Below are positions 44,013-56,659 of a DNA stretch of 64,000 nucleotides, piece by piece. The translations under genes were made by a program, and so were the position numbers. The DNA is from Symsagittifera roscoffensis (lineage: Eukaryota; Xenacoelomorpha; Acoela; Convolutidae). Positions within the stretch are counted from its first letter, which is position 1. The number at the start of each line of letters is the position of its first letter. The notes beneath the pieces are model-generated. The model had not been told where the DNA came from. It made no database searches and worked only from the letters and a program-made list of their open reading frames with translations. The stretch spans positions 69,628,956 to 69,692,955 of the forward strand of contig NC_087065.1 of NCBI RefSeq assembly GCF_963678635.1. Direction: 5' to 3'.

Positions 44013-46016
44013 TTTCAATTTCCAATACTCTAGACAATAATTCAAAGAGACCTATTAATACACAATTTTAAGAAAAAACAAAAAATTCTTCAAAATTTGT
44101 AATTCTTTTTTGAAAGATGACATAGATAAAACGCGCCAATAAAATAAAGCCAGAAAAAGTTATTGTTCCGATTTTTGTAACGAAAGTGAGAAAATATTTG
44201 TGCTCGGGGTGGTTTTATTTTTTTTCAGACAAATATCGACTTTTAACTAGCCGTTTTTCAGACAAATTTCGACTTTTAACTATCATTCAAAAGGTATAGT
44301 TGTCTTGAGCTTAAAGTTGAAAAGATAAATCATCTCTGATTGTTTTTGGTTAAGTTATGAGGGTATGAAGATTTCCATTTTCGCCAGTTTGGGACATTTT
44401 GCGCGCGATAGATTTCACGCTACTTTCGTATAAGCGGAAATTTTATCCGTCTTAGAAATCGTTCCAATTTGGTTGATGGAAGACTATTTGTCATAATTGA
44501 TTTATTACTAGGAGCAAAAATTATCATTTTCTTCTTCATATGGCGTGTGGGGTAATGATTTTTGCAAAAAATCTCAAATTTTAAATTAGTGTTTTCATTT
44601 TATTTTTTTAATTTTAATTATTTCATGTTTTTTCTGCTCCATAGACTTTAAAATGCAGTCGAAACATTCAAATTTTTGTCTTGATACGAGCAGTCTTGTT
44701 CATAATTTTGGTTGGTTGATGCAAATAGCCAGATTTGAGATTTTGCCAAAAGTCATCAAGTCTTTCCTTTGGAATCTGGGAAAAACCGCGAAATCGATCA
44801 AAACGAAGAGCTCAGATATTTTTGCAAAAAAGTGGGCAATTAGCACCTGCAACTGGGAAAATTAAATGAGTAAATAATCGATATAAGAAAATTTGAGGAA
44901 AAAAATTTCCTTTAGGGCAGAGTAGAACTCCACCTTGCGAAGTAATAACTATAGAATTTAGGCAGGCAGTTTTGGATTGGTTCTGTTTGCTCAATTTCTT
45001 TTCGATTGATCTTCGCAAATCTTATTGATGTCTTTAATTGATGCAATTGCATTGGCCAGCTTCCGGTGCAAGAAACTATAATTTCATTGTGATTTTTTTC
45101 CCGCGTTTTAAGCTTAACTATTAAGTCAGCTTACGGTTTTTAAAGCTTACCAGAAAATATATTGGTGGTTTAAAAAGGAAGTTAACAAACTTCAATGTTC
45201 TAAAATCAGCGTTTTCTTAAGAAGACTTTTTTTAGCATATTTTTTGAAACAATAAACGCAACACATCGTCGTAAAAAACGTCATCGAATAATTTTAATGA
45301 ACAAAATAGCAGTGTTTGTTTTGTGATTTCAGAAAAAACAGATTGATTTGTTTTTCTTTTTTCACAAAAAATGATTCAAGCAGCAGAAATGAGTCATATG
45401 AGATCCAAATTTAAATGAGTAATTCTGTGCAAACAAATACACAGCAGGGCTGTGAAAAAAATTTAAATGTATTTTTCTATAAGAAACAAAAAAGTTTTTA
45501 ATTTCATCGGTAAAATGAATGTATTAAATATCTTTTTGGTGTTTCTTCGACAATGAAAATAATTGGATAATAAATTTTTGATAATTTCCCTCACGTCATT
45601 AGACATTTAGACAATTCTTTAATTCAAAAAATATCCCTCAAAGCCAATTGGCGATACATTTTTTCTGATCATAGCCAAGAACTTATCCAGAACTAATTTT
45701 TACAAAAATATTTAATTGTATTGCACTTTTTGCCAATATATTTAATCCAATATATTTCTTCACAGCCCTGATATATATCGATCACTTTTGACAGTTTTCC
45801 ATAGCCTCACCTCTTAAAGAACTGACTGAAATTTAAAAATGTTTTAATCTCATCAAAAACAACCTCAGCAAAATTTTGGTAACATGACAAAAAACTCTCA
45901 CCTTAAGATCCCAAGCAAGAAGATTCCCGTCAAAAAGATACCATTCAAAAAGATACCTCGTTCTTAAACTATCCACTATAATAAATCGCCCACCCGACAT
46001 AAATTACCATAATAAA

Positions 46017-46182
46017 TTAACAAAGAACTAAATAATTGAAATTAAAGCGGTTAATCGAACCCAGCAAAAATACAGCGTCGGTTATAATCCAAGAAGCGAC
46101 AACATTTTTGCTGTACAAGGTTTGAGCATAAATAACTTTGCTAATCACTTGGCCTTCAAATTGAAACTCACACTTAAAACAG
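46017..46182 (-). pseudogene. Unrecognised gene copy A, downstream exon
   Basis: After a CAAATCTAAG acceptor this reads CFKCEFQFEGQVISKVIYAQ and then TLYSKNVVASWIITDA. The single base at its start completes the codon left by exon 46351-46438. A GTATTT donor-like site lies after ITDA; beyond it the frame runs to a TAA. In copy C the matching place leads into an exon coding for a hydrophobic stretch (52128-52260). Confidence 0.35.
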
Positions 46183-46350
46183 CTTAGATTTGAAATGAAC
46201 TTGATTAGGGTTTCCAATTAATCGAAACTAACTTTGCCAAAAATGGCCTGATTTCTCAGACAATTAAAGTCGGTACAAAATTGAAACCAATGCTCAAAGG
46301 CCGACAGGTCCCTGCGCTTAACCTAGCGTACCGTTAAAAAGGCCAACTAC

Positions 46351-47222
46351 TCTGGGATTAAATTATTAGAAACATCTTTTTCGAAAGCAAGTCGTAATAT
46401 TTCATTTCGGCGATCTGCGGGAGGGTGGAAGGAGACGTCTATAAGAAAGTTGATCAAACAAGTTTGAAGTTGGAAAAAATTAGGCGAAAAACAAAGAAAA
46501 ATTAAAGAGTCTTTATATGAATTAGTTATCTGTTTATTTTTTTCTTCAGATCGCGTTAGCGATAAGTTGATAGTATCGCTGGATGTCTTCAAAATAATGA
46601 AATATCGATTATAGGAATCCAGTTGAATTTTTTCAAGAAACTATATGTTGAAAGTTGGCTGCCTTGAAACAAAACGGTTACACCTAGATGACATTCTTCA
46701 ACTGCTTTTGTGGTTCGGGCTAAACACACACAGCATTTTGATAATGATTCCATAAAGAAAACGGAAAGAGTGGTTGTCTGCCATTCAGATCCCATATTTT
46801 GTAAGTTTTTGGGAGTTAAGCCGCTAGCTTGTCTAGTTTTCTAAGACCATTTTGTGAAATATTTCGTTTGGTTGCCACATTACAAATTTTCTTAATCACT
46901 AGATCGATTAAGTTCCTATTTTGACTCCGGCACAAAGCTAGGAACAAGAATCACAATCAGCGCTCAAACTAGTTCGCTGTTTGGTTCGTAGGTTTTTTCC
47001 AGGCCAAATTCGGATACTTTCCGCATATAGTTCTGACAGAGGTGAAAACATCATCCCATAGTGTCAGTTTAGTAAGAAAAAGTGAAAGCACTCAACGCCG
47101 CAATTTCAAAGTCAATCGAACTTTTTTCCAGGGTTACGTCACCGACTAGCAACTTATTAGCTGTTAGGAGTCTGTTATAGGTTGATAAGTGTTTATTGCT
47201 GAGCAGAGCGTAGACGCAAGGG
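46351..47222 (-). pseudogene. Unrecognised minus-strand gene, copy A (truncated)
   Basis: Exon-like pieces are read right to left. The end of exon 2 (47138-47222) reads SNKHLSTYNRLLTANKLLVG and ends at a GTAACC donor. An exon 3 region has in-frame stops. An exon at 46351-46438 reads VSFHPPADRRNEILRLAFEK after a TTCTTATAG acceptor and ends two bases into a codon at GTAGTT. The 5' end is missing because the segmental duplication joins inside exon 2. Copies at 49.0-50.7, 52.1-53.9 and 60.2-61.0 kb share the same layout. I do not recognise the protein. Confidence 0.4.
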
Positions 47223-47228
47223 TCTCTT

Positions 47229-50200
47229 TTTCAATTTCAAATACTCTAGACAATAATTCAAAGATACCTATTAATAAACAATTTTAAGAAAAAACAAAAA
47301 ATTCTTCAAATTTTTGTAATTCTTTTTGGAAAGATGACATAGATAAAACGCGCCAATAAAATAAAGCCAGAAAAAGTTATTGCTCCAATTTTTGTAACGA
47401 AAGTGAGAAAATATTTGTGCTCGGGGTGGTTTTATTTTTTTCAGACAAATATCGACTATTAACTAGCCGTTTTTCAGACAAATTTCGACTTTTAACTATC
47501 ATTCAAAAGGTAGAGTTGTCTTGAGCTTAAAGTTGAAAAAATAAATCACCTGTGATTGTTTTTGGTTAAATTATGAGGGTATAAAGATTTCCATTTTCGC
47601 CAGTTTGGGACATTTTGCGCGCGATATATTTCACGCTACTTTTGCATAAGCGGAAATTTAATCCGTCTTAGAAATCGTTGGAAGATTATTTGCCATAATT
47701 GATTTATTACTAGGAGCAAAAATTATCATTTTTTAATTTATATGGCGCTTGGGGTAATGATTTTTGCAAAAAATCTGATATTATAAATTTAGGTTTTCAT
47801 TTAATTTTTTTAAATTTAAATATTTCATGTTATTTTTGCTCCATAGACCTTAAAATGCAGTCGAAACATTCAGATTTTTGGCTTGATACGAGCAGTCTTG
47901 TTCATAATTTTGGTTGGTTGATGCAAATAGCCAGTATTGAGATATTGCCAAAAGTCATCGAGTCTTTCCTTTGGAATCTGTAAAAAACCGCAAAATCGAT
48001 CAAAACGAAGAGCTCAGATATTTTTGCAAAAAACTAAATTAGTAAAACTGGAAAACTAAATTAGTAAATAATCGATATAAGAAAATTTGAGGAAAAAAAT
48101 TTCCTTTACGACAGATTAGAATTCCACCTTGCGAAGTAATAACTATAGAATCTAAGCAGGCAGTTTGGATTGGTTCTGTTTGCTTAATTTCCATTCGATT
48201 GGTCTTCGCAAATCTTTATGAAGTCTTCAATTGATCCAATTGCATTGGTCAGCTTCGGGTGCAAGAAACTATAATTTCAATGTGATTTTTTTCCCGCGTT
48301 TTAAGTTTAACTATTAAGTCAGCTTACGGTTTTTAAAGCTTGCCAGAAGATATATTGGTGAAGATATACAATGTTCTAAAATCAGCGTTTTCTTAAGAAG
48401 AGCTTTTTTAGCAGATTTTTTGAAACAATAAACGCAACACATCGTCGTAAAAAACTTCATCAAAAAATTTTAATGAACCAAATAGCAGTGTTTGTTTTGT
48501 GATTTCAGAAAAACAGATTTATTTGTTTTTTTTTCGCAAAAAAAAACGTTTTAAGCAGCAGCACTGAGTTATAAAAGATCCAAATTCAAATGAGTAATTC
48601 TGTGCAAACAAATACAAAGCAGGGCTGTGAAAAACATTTAAATGTATTTTTCTATAAGAAAACAAATAAATTTTTAATTTCATTGGTAAAATGAATGTAT
48701 TAAATATCATTTTGGTGTTTCTTCGACAATAAAAATAATTGGATAATATATTTTTAATAATTTCGCCCACGTCGTTAGACTTTTAGACAATTTTTTAATA
48801 AAAAAAATATCCCTCAAAGCCAATTGGCGAAACATTTTTTCCGATCATAGCCAAGAACTTATCCAGAACTAATTTTTACAAAAATAATCAATTGTATGTA
48901 CTTTTTGCCAATATATTTCATCCAATATATTTCTTCACAGCCCTGATACACATTGATCACTTTTGACAGTTTTTCATAGCCTCACCTCTTAAAGAACTGA
49001 CTGAAATTGAAAAATGTTTTAATCTCATCAAAAACAACCTCAGCAAAAATTTGGTAACCTGACAAAAAATACTTACCTTAATATCCCAAGCAAGAAGATT
49101 CCCGTCAAAAAGATACCATTCAAAAAGATACCTCGTTCTTAAACTATCCACCATAAAAAATCGCCCCCCGACATAAATTACCATAATAAATTATCAAAGT
49201 AATAAATAATTGAAATTAAAGCGGTTAATCGAACCCAGCAAAAATACAGCGTCGGTTACAATCCAAGAAATGACAACATTTTTGCTGTACAAGGTTTGAG
49301 CATAAATAACTTTGCTAATCACTTGGCCTTCAAATGGAAACTCACTTTTAAAACAGCGTAGACTTAAAATGAACTTGATTAGAGTTTCCAATTAATCGAA
49401 ACTAACTTTGCCAAAAATGGCCTGATTTCTCAGACAATTAAAGTCGGTACAAAGTTGAAATTAGATTTTTGCAAATTTTTACAGCTTTGAAATTTTCATT
49501 GCTAATCACTTGCCTTTCCTTTTGAGTAATTTTATCAATTTTCAGTTTTGGTTGACTTTTTTTTAAGCTAGAACCCAATGCTCAAAGGCCGACAGGACCC
49601 TGCGCTTAACCTAGCGTACCGTTAAAAAGGCCAACTACTCTGGGATTAAATTATTAGAAACATCTTCTTCGAAAGCAAGTCGTAATATTTCATTTCGGCG
49701 ATCTGCGGGAGGGTGCAGGGAGACGTCTATAAGAAAGTTGATCAAACAAGTTTGAAGTTGGAAGAAATTAGGCGAAAAACAAAATTTAAGAGTCTTTTTA
49801 TGAATTAGTTATCTGTTTGTTTATTTTCTTCTGATCAGGTTAGCGATAAGTTGATAGTAACGCTGGATGTCTTCAAATTAATGAAATTTCGATTATAGGA
49901 ATCCAGTTGAATTTTTTCAAGAAACTATATGTTGAAAGTTGGCTGCCTTGAAACAAAACGGTTACACCTAGATGACACCCTTCAACTGCATTTGTGGTTC
50001 GGGCTTAACCACACACATCATTTTGATAATGATTCCGTAAAAAGAGTGGTTGTCTACCATTCAGATCCCATGTTTTGTAAGTTTTTGGGAGTTAAGCCGC
50101 TAGTTTGTCTAGTTTTCGAAGACCATTTTGTGAAATATTTCGTTTGGTTGCCACATTACATATTTTCGTAATCACTGGATCGATTACGTTCCTATTTTGA

Positions 50201-50503
50201 CTCCGGCACAAAGCTAGGAACAGGAATCACAATCAGCGCTCAGACTAGTTCGCCGTTTGGTTCGTAGGTTTTTACAAGGCCAAATTCGGATACTTTCCGC
50301 ATATAGTTCTGACAGAGGTGAAAACATCATCCCTCAGTGTCAGCTTAGTAAGAAGATGTGAAAGCACTCAACGCCGCAATTTCAAAGTCAATCAAATTTT
50401 TTTCCAGGGTTACGTCACCGACTAGCAATTTATTAGCTGTTAGGAGTCTGTTATAGTTTGATATGTGTTTATTGCTGAGCAGAGCGTAGACGCAAGGTGA
50501 ATA
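47229..50503. repeat. Segmental tandem duplication, unit 2
   Basis: Second copy of the 3.2-kb unit. It includes about 130 extra bases near 49440-49570 relative to unit 1. That extra segment also occurs in the more distant copy near 52500-52620, so unit 1 has lost it. Confidence 0.85.
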
Positions 50504-50705
50504 AAACCCGCCAATGTTGATGTGCACAGTGTGGAGCTGGTAAAAAGTAACACTAGCTACTATATAGATATCTATTTCTCCAAAAGCATTCAAACCGATA
50601 TCTTAATTCTTATAAGATTTAAAGTAATTGTTTCTTAGCCTCCGATTATTTATCTTTTTGAACGTTACACAAAGAGTTAAAGTTGTCATAGAAATTGCTC
50701 TTCAT
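49077..50705 (-). pseudogene. Unrecognised minus-strand gene, copy B
   Basis: Proposed exon 1 at 50669-50705 (MKSNFYDNFNSL, donor GTAACG) leaves one base. Exon 2 at 50414-50559 starts with two bases, is open throughout (FYQLHTVHINIGGFYSPCVY, ending LLVGD) and ends in phase 0 at a GTAACC donor. Exon 3 starts at 50308 after CTCTGTCAG but has TGA and TAG stops that its relatives at 53212 and 60354 lack. Later exons (HPPADRRNEIL near 49700, ETLIKFILSLRCFKSEF near 49390, and VIYVGGRFFMVDSLRTRYL ending at a GTAAGT donor at 49077) are present. Intron 2, with a TTACTAA branch-like site, is only about 105 bases. This is a pseudogene of an unknown, possibly membrane, protein. Confidence 0.45.
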
Positions 50706-51524
50706 TCGCAACCTTGTACACGAGCAGCAAAAAAAATATCACTGTGGCTTAGATGAGCCTACTTTCTATCATTTGATGAGCTTAGATGAGCCTGGTAATA
50801 AACTTAGATGAGCCTGCCCCAATTCCTTTTATCATTTGAAAAATTATTCAAAAAATTATTTTGCTCTGCATCCGCAAACTTTGCAAGCCCAGTATCTACA
50901 TCGCTAAGTTGATACGCTGGCTATTAGAAGAGCTTATTATATGAATCTAAAAGCCCTTTCTTCTTTTTTCACATTTTCGAGAAAAAGTGCTCTGGAGTTT
51001 TATTTTTGTGGTCTAATTTCGAGGTAATCAGGGGACCATCTAGCCTATTAAAGCTGAATTTAACCTGTGAAAACAGTTTTTTTTCTAGCAGAGGTATTTT
51101 TGGAGGTTTTTAGCACAATTTTGTGAATCTAAAACTTGAAAGTATGTTTTTTAATTGACCTATCTTAAAATGACTCTGAAATATGCTTAAACTCTATTTG
51201 TTTTTCCTTCAGATCTTTGTATCACAACACTCATAAGAATAATGACTTCTATTTTTAAAAAATTTTTGTCTTTTTTAAGACAGTGATCAAAACATTCTGA
51301 GCTACTTGCACAGTAACCGGCTATCAATGTTGTTTTTTTTGCAAAGCCTTTAAAAAGTTTCTTCCACTTTAACCCACAAATCATTTTTTCTAATTTTATG
51401 GTAAAATTGCAAATGCAGGTGTTATTTTTAAAAGATTCGAAAAAATAGGTTCACGTTGATTAATTGATTGTTAAATGCTAAAAAATTGGCAATAAAATTG
51501 TGGCTCAACAAGTATTGGGCAGTG
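50706..51524. repeat. Segment duplicated at 53860-54763
   Basis: This stretch, including GCTTAGATGAGCCT words and a copy of the CAGTAACCGGCTATC dispersed repeat, matches the sequence before the MITE at 54764. Both segments lead into the same MITE at the same point. The other copy contains an extra ~100 bp around 53900-54000. No gene is seen. Confidence 0.7.
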
Positions 51525-51925
51525 CAGGGGCGGATCTAAGATTTTCTCGAGGAGGGAGGGGGGGTTCAGATTTTCGAAATCTCTTTTTTTATTCGAGCAA
51601 ATTCTTTTTTTATTCGAGCTCTCCCAAAGCACTAGAAATTCCTTGTTTTGGCCAAAATTTTTGCGCCGCCGCAGGCAAACTTTGGAAAAACAGGCCAAAA
51701 AAAGCATTCTTAATCACTTTTTGAAAATTATGACTAAAATTGCGTTTTTTTTTGGCGCGCGCTCCCCGCTCTAAATTAGCTTATATTGGCGCCAAACTCA
51801 GCTTTAGAAATTTTTTAGGGTGGTCCTTCAATAAAAACGGTCTTTCAAAATAGTGCAAAAGGGGGACCCTTTGGTTCGGCAAGGGGTCGAAATCCCAAAA
51901 TCCCCCCCCCCCAAATCCACCACTG
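51525..51925. mobile_element. hAT-like MITE (CAGGGGCGGATC family), complete
   Basis: About 400 bp. Left end CAGGGGCGGATCTAAG, right end CCAAATCCACCACTG. Flanks GGGCAGTG and GAACAGTG are a probable 8-bp duplication with two changes. Inner words CTCCCAAAGCAC, GCGCCGCCGCAGGC and GGCGCGCGCTCCCC mark the family. Confidence 0.85.
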
Positions 51926-52127
51926 GAACAGTGGAAATTTGAATTAAGTTTCAATCTCTGAATATATCTGGATCAGATTTTTCTATGATAAAATTAAGCT
52001 AAAATTATAATTTTTGAGCCGATAAGACAAGGTTGCTTAGAGCCAAAAATTAGCATGAGATAGAACATTTACATATTACTTTAAACAACCACAGCAAAAA
52101 TTTGGATACATGACAAAAAATCTTTAC

Positions 52128-53860
52128 CTTAAGATAACAAGCGAGAAGATCCCCGTCAAAAAATACCATTCCAAAAGATACATCGTTCTTGAAACGCCCA
52201 CCATAATAAACTGCCCACCCGAAATAAGTTACCATGATAAAATAATAAAGAACTAAAGAGCTGAAATCAAAGTGGTTAATCGATCACAGCAAATACACAG
52301 CGTCGGTTAATATCCAAGAAGCGACAACATTTTGCTGAACAAGGTTTGACCATAAATAACTTTGCTAATCACTTGGCCTTCAAAAGGAAACTCACACTTA
52401 AAACAGCTTAGACTTAAATTGAACTTGATTAGGGTTTCCAATTAATCGAAACTAATTTTGCCAAAAATGGTCTGATTTCTCAGGCAATTAACGTCGATAC
52501 AAAGTTGAAATTAGATTTTTGCAAAATTTTACACCTTCGAAATCATTTTCATTGCAAATCACTTGCCTTTCAATTTGATGACAATAATCAATTTTCAGTT
52601 TTGATTGACTGTTTTTTTAGCTATAAAACAATACTCAAAGGGCCGACAGGTCCCTGCGCCTAACCTAGCGTACCGTAAAAAAGGTCAACTGATCTGGGGT
52701 TAAATTATTAGAAAGATCATTTTCGAAAGCGAGTCGTATTATTTCATTTTGGCGATCTGCGGGAGGGTGCAAAGAGACTTCTATAAGAAAATTTATCAAG
52801 CAAACTTGAAGTTGGGAGAAATTAGGCGAAAAATAAAGAAAAACTTATTAGGTTAAATGAGCAATTGATTGGATATAAGACAATATGTTAGAGTCTGTAT
52901 ATGAATTAGTTTTCTGTTTAATTATTTTCATTCAGATCGCGTTATTTTTTCCGGGATAAGTTGATAAGTAACGCTGGATGTCTTCAAACTAATGAGTTTT
53001 TGATTATATGAATCCGGTCGAATTTTTTCCAGATACTATGAGATGAAAGATGGCTGCCTTGAAACAAAACGGTTACACCTAGATGACACCCTTCAACTGC
53101 ATTTGTGGTTCGGGCTAAATTTCACACAGCATTTTGATATGGGTTCCATAAAGAAAACTGAAAAAGTGGTTTTCAGCCATTCAGATCCCATTTAATGTAA
53201 ATTTTTGGGATTTAAGCCGCTAGCTTGTCTAGTTTTCGAAGACCATTTTCTGAATTGTTTCGTTTGGTTGCCACATTACAAATTTTGTTAATCACTAGAT
53301 CAATCCCAAACTCTACTTTCGATTGCGGCACAAAGCGAAGAACAAGAATCTTAATCAGCGCTAAGACTAGTTCGCTGTTTGGTTCGTAGGTTTTTTCCAA
53401 GCCAAATTCGGATATTTTCCGCATATAGTTCTGACAGAGGTGAAAACCTCATCCCTCAGTATCAGTTTAGTAATAAGATGTAAAAGCACTCAACGCCGCA
53501 ATTTCAAAGTCAATCGAACTTCTTTTCAGTGTTACGTCACCGACTATCAATTTATTAGCTGTTAGGAATCTGTTATAGGTTGATAAGCGTTAATTGCTGT
53601 GCAGAGCGTAGACGCAAGGTGAAAAAAACTTGACAATCTTGATGTGCACAGTGTAGAGCTTGTAAAAAATAACACTAGCTACTATACAGATATCTATTTC
53701 ACCAAAAGAATTCAAAACGATATCTTAATTTTGATAAGAATTCAAGTAATTGTTTCTTAGCCACCTACTATTTATACTTTTGAACGTTACTCACAAAATT
53801 AAACTTGTCATAGAAATTGCTCTTCATTCGCAACCTCGTACACGAGCAGCAAAACAATTA
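52128..53860 (-). pseudogene. Unrecognised minus-strand gene, copy C
   Basis: The first exon (ATG near 53838) reads MKSNFYDKFNFV to a GTAACG donor. Exon 2 (53536-53681) carries one in-frame TAA. Exon 3 (53212-53430) is fully open. An exon near 52690-52780 reads VSLHPPADRQNEI. A final visible exon (52128-52260) begins with one base after TTGATTTCAG and reads SLVLYYFIMVTYFGWAVYYG, ending at a GTAAAG donor in phase 0. The aromatic hydrophobic run could be a membrane helix. With one stop and an unclear junction after the HPPADR exon, this is the best preserved of the four copies but probably still inactive. Confidence 0.45.
53212..53430 (-). CDS. Unrecognised gene copy C, intact exon 3
   Basis: After a strong CACCTCTGTCAG acceptor, 72 residues run open to TAA: NYMRKISEFGLEKTYEPNSE, then LVLALIKILVLRFVPQSKVE, then FGIDLVINKICNVATKRNN. 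The near-identical frame at 60354-60572 is also open, whereas copies A and B have stops in it. Conservation of an open frame in two of four copies, with the same splice site, supports a real exon. A splice donor within the exon, which would avoid the stop, cannot be excluded. Confidence 0.5.
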   Translation of the reverse strand, partial: NYMRKISEFGLEKTYEPNSELVLALIKILVLRFVPQSKVEFGIDLVINKICNVATKRNNSENGLRKLDKLAA

Positions 53861-54763
53861 TCTCTGTGGCTTAGATGAGCCTGCTTTTTCTTTTTAGAAG
53901 AGGCTACGTTTTGGTGGAAAAACAGCCAAATAAGTTAGTCAGTGATCAATCATAACCAATTGTCGACCAATTTTTTCATAGAAAAATAAAAAAACTGTGT
54001 GCCAATTTTTAGCTTTCCAAAAACCCCCTTCATCTCCCCAATTTTTTTTTATCATTTGAAAAATTATTCAAAAAAGTTTGCTGTGCATTCACAAACATTG
54101 CAAGTCCAGTAGTTACACAACTAAGTTGATAATCTGGCTATTAGAAGAGCCTATCATATGACTCTAAAAGCCCTTTCAATCATGATTCCATCACCAAAAA
54201 AAAATTTCGAAATTTTTTTTCACATTGTCGAGAAAAATTGGTCTGAAGTTTCAATTTTGTGGTCTAATTTCGAGTTAATAAAGGGACCGTGTAGCTTATT
54301 AAAGCTTATTTTAAGCCGTGAAAACAGTTTTTTCTAGTAGAGATAGTTTTGGAGGTTTGTAGCACAATTTTGTGAATCTAAAACTTGAAAATATGTTTTT
54401 TAATTGACCTTTATTAATATGACTCTGAAATATGCTTAAGTTTTATTTTTTCCTTCAGAATTTTGTATTTGTCAGAAAAAAACGACACCAATTTTTAAAA
54501 AATGTTTGTCTTTCTTAAGACTGTGATCGGAACATTCTGTGCTACTTGCACAGTAACCGGCTATCATTGTTGTTTTTTTGCAAAGCCTTTAAAAAGACTC
54601 TTTCACTTTAACGCACAAATCATTATATCTAGTGTTGTGGTATTATGGCAAACGCAAGTGTTATTTTAAGAAGATTCGAAGAATAGGTTCACGTTGATTA
54701 ATTTATTATTAAACGCTGAAAAATTGGCAAGGAAATTCTGGCTCAACAAGAATTGAGCAGTGC
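53861..54763. repeat. Segment duplicated at 50706-51524
   Basis: Counterpart of the segment before the MITE at 51525. It includes the CAGTAACCGGCTATC dispersed repeat at about 54525-54575. Part of it (53860-54160) also matches 61000-61300 after copy D. Confidence 0.7.
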
Positions 54764-55113
54764 AGGGGCGAATCTAGGATTTTCTCGAGGAGCGGGGTGG
54801 GGATTTTTGAAAAATTTTCGAAATTTTGTTGGCTTTTTTTAAGCTGAGCAATTTTTTTTTTCTTTCGAGCTCTACCAAAGCACTAGAAACTCCTTGTTTT
54901 GGCCAGAGTTTTTGCGCCGCCGCAGGCAAACTTTTCAAAAAACAGGCCAAAATAAGCAATCCTAAGCAATTTTTGAAAGTTTTGACTAAAATTGCGTGTT
55001 TTTGGCGCGCTCCCCACTCAAAATTAGCATATATTGGCAAAAAAGGCACCTTTAGAAGTTTTTCATGGGGTCCTTCACCAAAAATGGTCTTTCAAAATAG
55101 TGCAAAAGGGGGA
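54764..55113. mobile_element. hAT-like MITE (CAGGGGCGGATC family), 3'-truncated
   Basis: Left end CAGGGGCGAATCTAGG is preceded by the same ATTGAGCAGTG flank as the copy at 51525, so the pair arose by segmental duplication, not two insertions. It breaks off at about 55113, where the block duplicated at 62272 starts. Confidence 0.8.
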
Positions 55114-56659
55114 AATGCATGTGGTACACGTTGCCAATATCTGAAACAGTGTATTGCTTGTTTGAAAACTAAAAGTCAGCTTTGAATGTATCATAGCATG
55201 CTGGACACTATTTCATATCATAGATGTTGCATTAACGCCATCTTTGAAAACTTTGTGAGATTTTCCATAATTTAAGTGTTGCCGTCATTTAAAAAAACTG
55301 TGCAACTTGTAGATTTTAATCGAACAAAAAAAAACCTGTTTTTTTTCTACTATGCGACAATGATATTCCTATAAATTCAAAAAGTGAAAAAATGTGTATT
55401 TTTGTGGACGACAGAACACTTTTGGTCAAAACACTTTTTGAGCGCAGTACAAAATTTCAAAACAAGAATGGTGCAAAACCAATAAAATATCAATAGAATC
55501 TAAAAAATTAACTAGCTAACTTTGGTCGGAAAAAATAAGCAAAAGATCTCTCGGAGGAGAAAAAATGAACTATGTAGGTAATTTTAGACAATTGGGCGTC
55601 GTGATTGATTTTTTATCTGCATATTGATACTGTTTGCAAAAAATTAGCCCATTGTAATTGCTTGTTGTAGCAAGCAAGGAATGTTTTTCTCGAAAACTTC
55701 CTCTGAGATTTTTGAAGTTTATGTTATTGTTCATTTTATTTGTCAAAAACGTTCCAGAAAAAACTTTTTTATAGCAAAAACGGATTTGAAGAAAGATAAT
55801 TTTTATAAAAAATTTCGAAACCGTGATACCAATTTTTCATGAACACAACACTGGAACCGTCTTCGAAGTCTTCAATAATTAATAAAAAATTTATGAACAG
55901 TTGCTTATAAAATCTCCACTCATTTTCCTAAGCGAAGAAAAATTTTCACAAAAGAGATGCATGAAAGTTCGCAAATCAAGTTTTCTTCATTTTCAACAAA
56001 TGAAAACAAATTGACATCACAAGTCGTTTGGCCAGAGGATCAAAAAAGCTTACAACTTTTATCCTCAAACACACAGCTAGATAACAATTCAAATTAAATA
56101 AAGATAAACGAATTTAATGAAACAGATATATAATAAAAAAAAACTGTTTTCTGACAGATTTCCAATTTACGTGAAATCAATCTTTTTTCATAAATGTTAG
56201 TATTTTGATCCTCGTGTTTTTTTAATTGTCCAGGGTCTCGCCTCGATGAACCTTGGCGATCCTTGTGATTTAAATACTGTGTTTGTGTATTTTTTCATTA
56301 AATAATTTTAAAAAAAACAGTTATTTACATTTTTGTGTTTTTTTTATTAATTGTTCAGCCTTACCTTTAGGGTATTTTAAATTTGTTTCTTACCAGAAAT
56401 AAAGAATATTTCGAGAAAAAACATAGTAAATTTTTTGCCCTGGTCAAAACACTCTATGAGAAATGGACATTATCAGCTACGCTTTTATAACCCAAATCGA
56501 TCTAAATTGTCGTTATTGATTGAGAGTTGTAACATGGGGTCTTTTGATGACAAACTCAAGGTCTTTTAACGTTTTTGTCTACAAGTTGTCTAAACGTTTT
56601 TGTCTGCAAGTCTTAATTGATTAAATTTTTGTGGTAAAATTATCGTATTTTAAAGAAAA
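55114..56659 (+). repeat. Upstream block of the S1-like gene, duplicated at 62272
   Basis: About 1.5 kb matching 62272-63832 closely, including the approach to the start codon. It is the 5' flank of the S1-like gene starting at 56660 and must contain its promoter. I see no gene inside. Just before the ATG it has two ACGTTTTTGTCT direct repeats (56569 and 56593). Confidence 0.85.
56569..56613 (+). promoter_or_regulatory. 22-24-bp direct repeat upstream of the S1-like start codon
   Basis: ACGTTTTTGTCTACAAGTTG and ACGTTTTTGTCTGCAAGTC lie in tandem about 50-90 bases before the ATG at 56660. The same pair is found at about 58028-58072 and 63739-63783 before the paralogous exons. Its position and conservation suggest a shared promoter or leader element; function is unknown. 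Confidence 0.4.

Larger units (their letters stand above)
44013..47222. repeat. Segmental tandem duplication, unit 1 (about 3.2 kb)
   Basis: Matches 47229 to about 50503 base by base with scattered indels. Both start near TCAATTTC(C/A)AATACTCTAG and both contain the minus-strand gene copies described separately. The junction is abrupt: the gene copy in unit 1 is cut within its second exon at GACGCAAGG, where unit 2 begins. Confidence 0.85.

Noticed and set aside
49929-50171. Plus-strand protein starting MLKVGCLETKRLHLDD, recurring near 46.65, 53.06 and 60.2 kb
   Set aside because: The plus frame changes between copies, whereas the minus strand shows splice sites and phase-consistent exons, so I assign the region to the minus-strand gene family.
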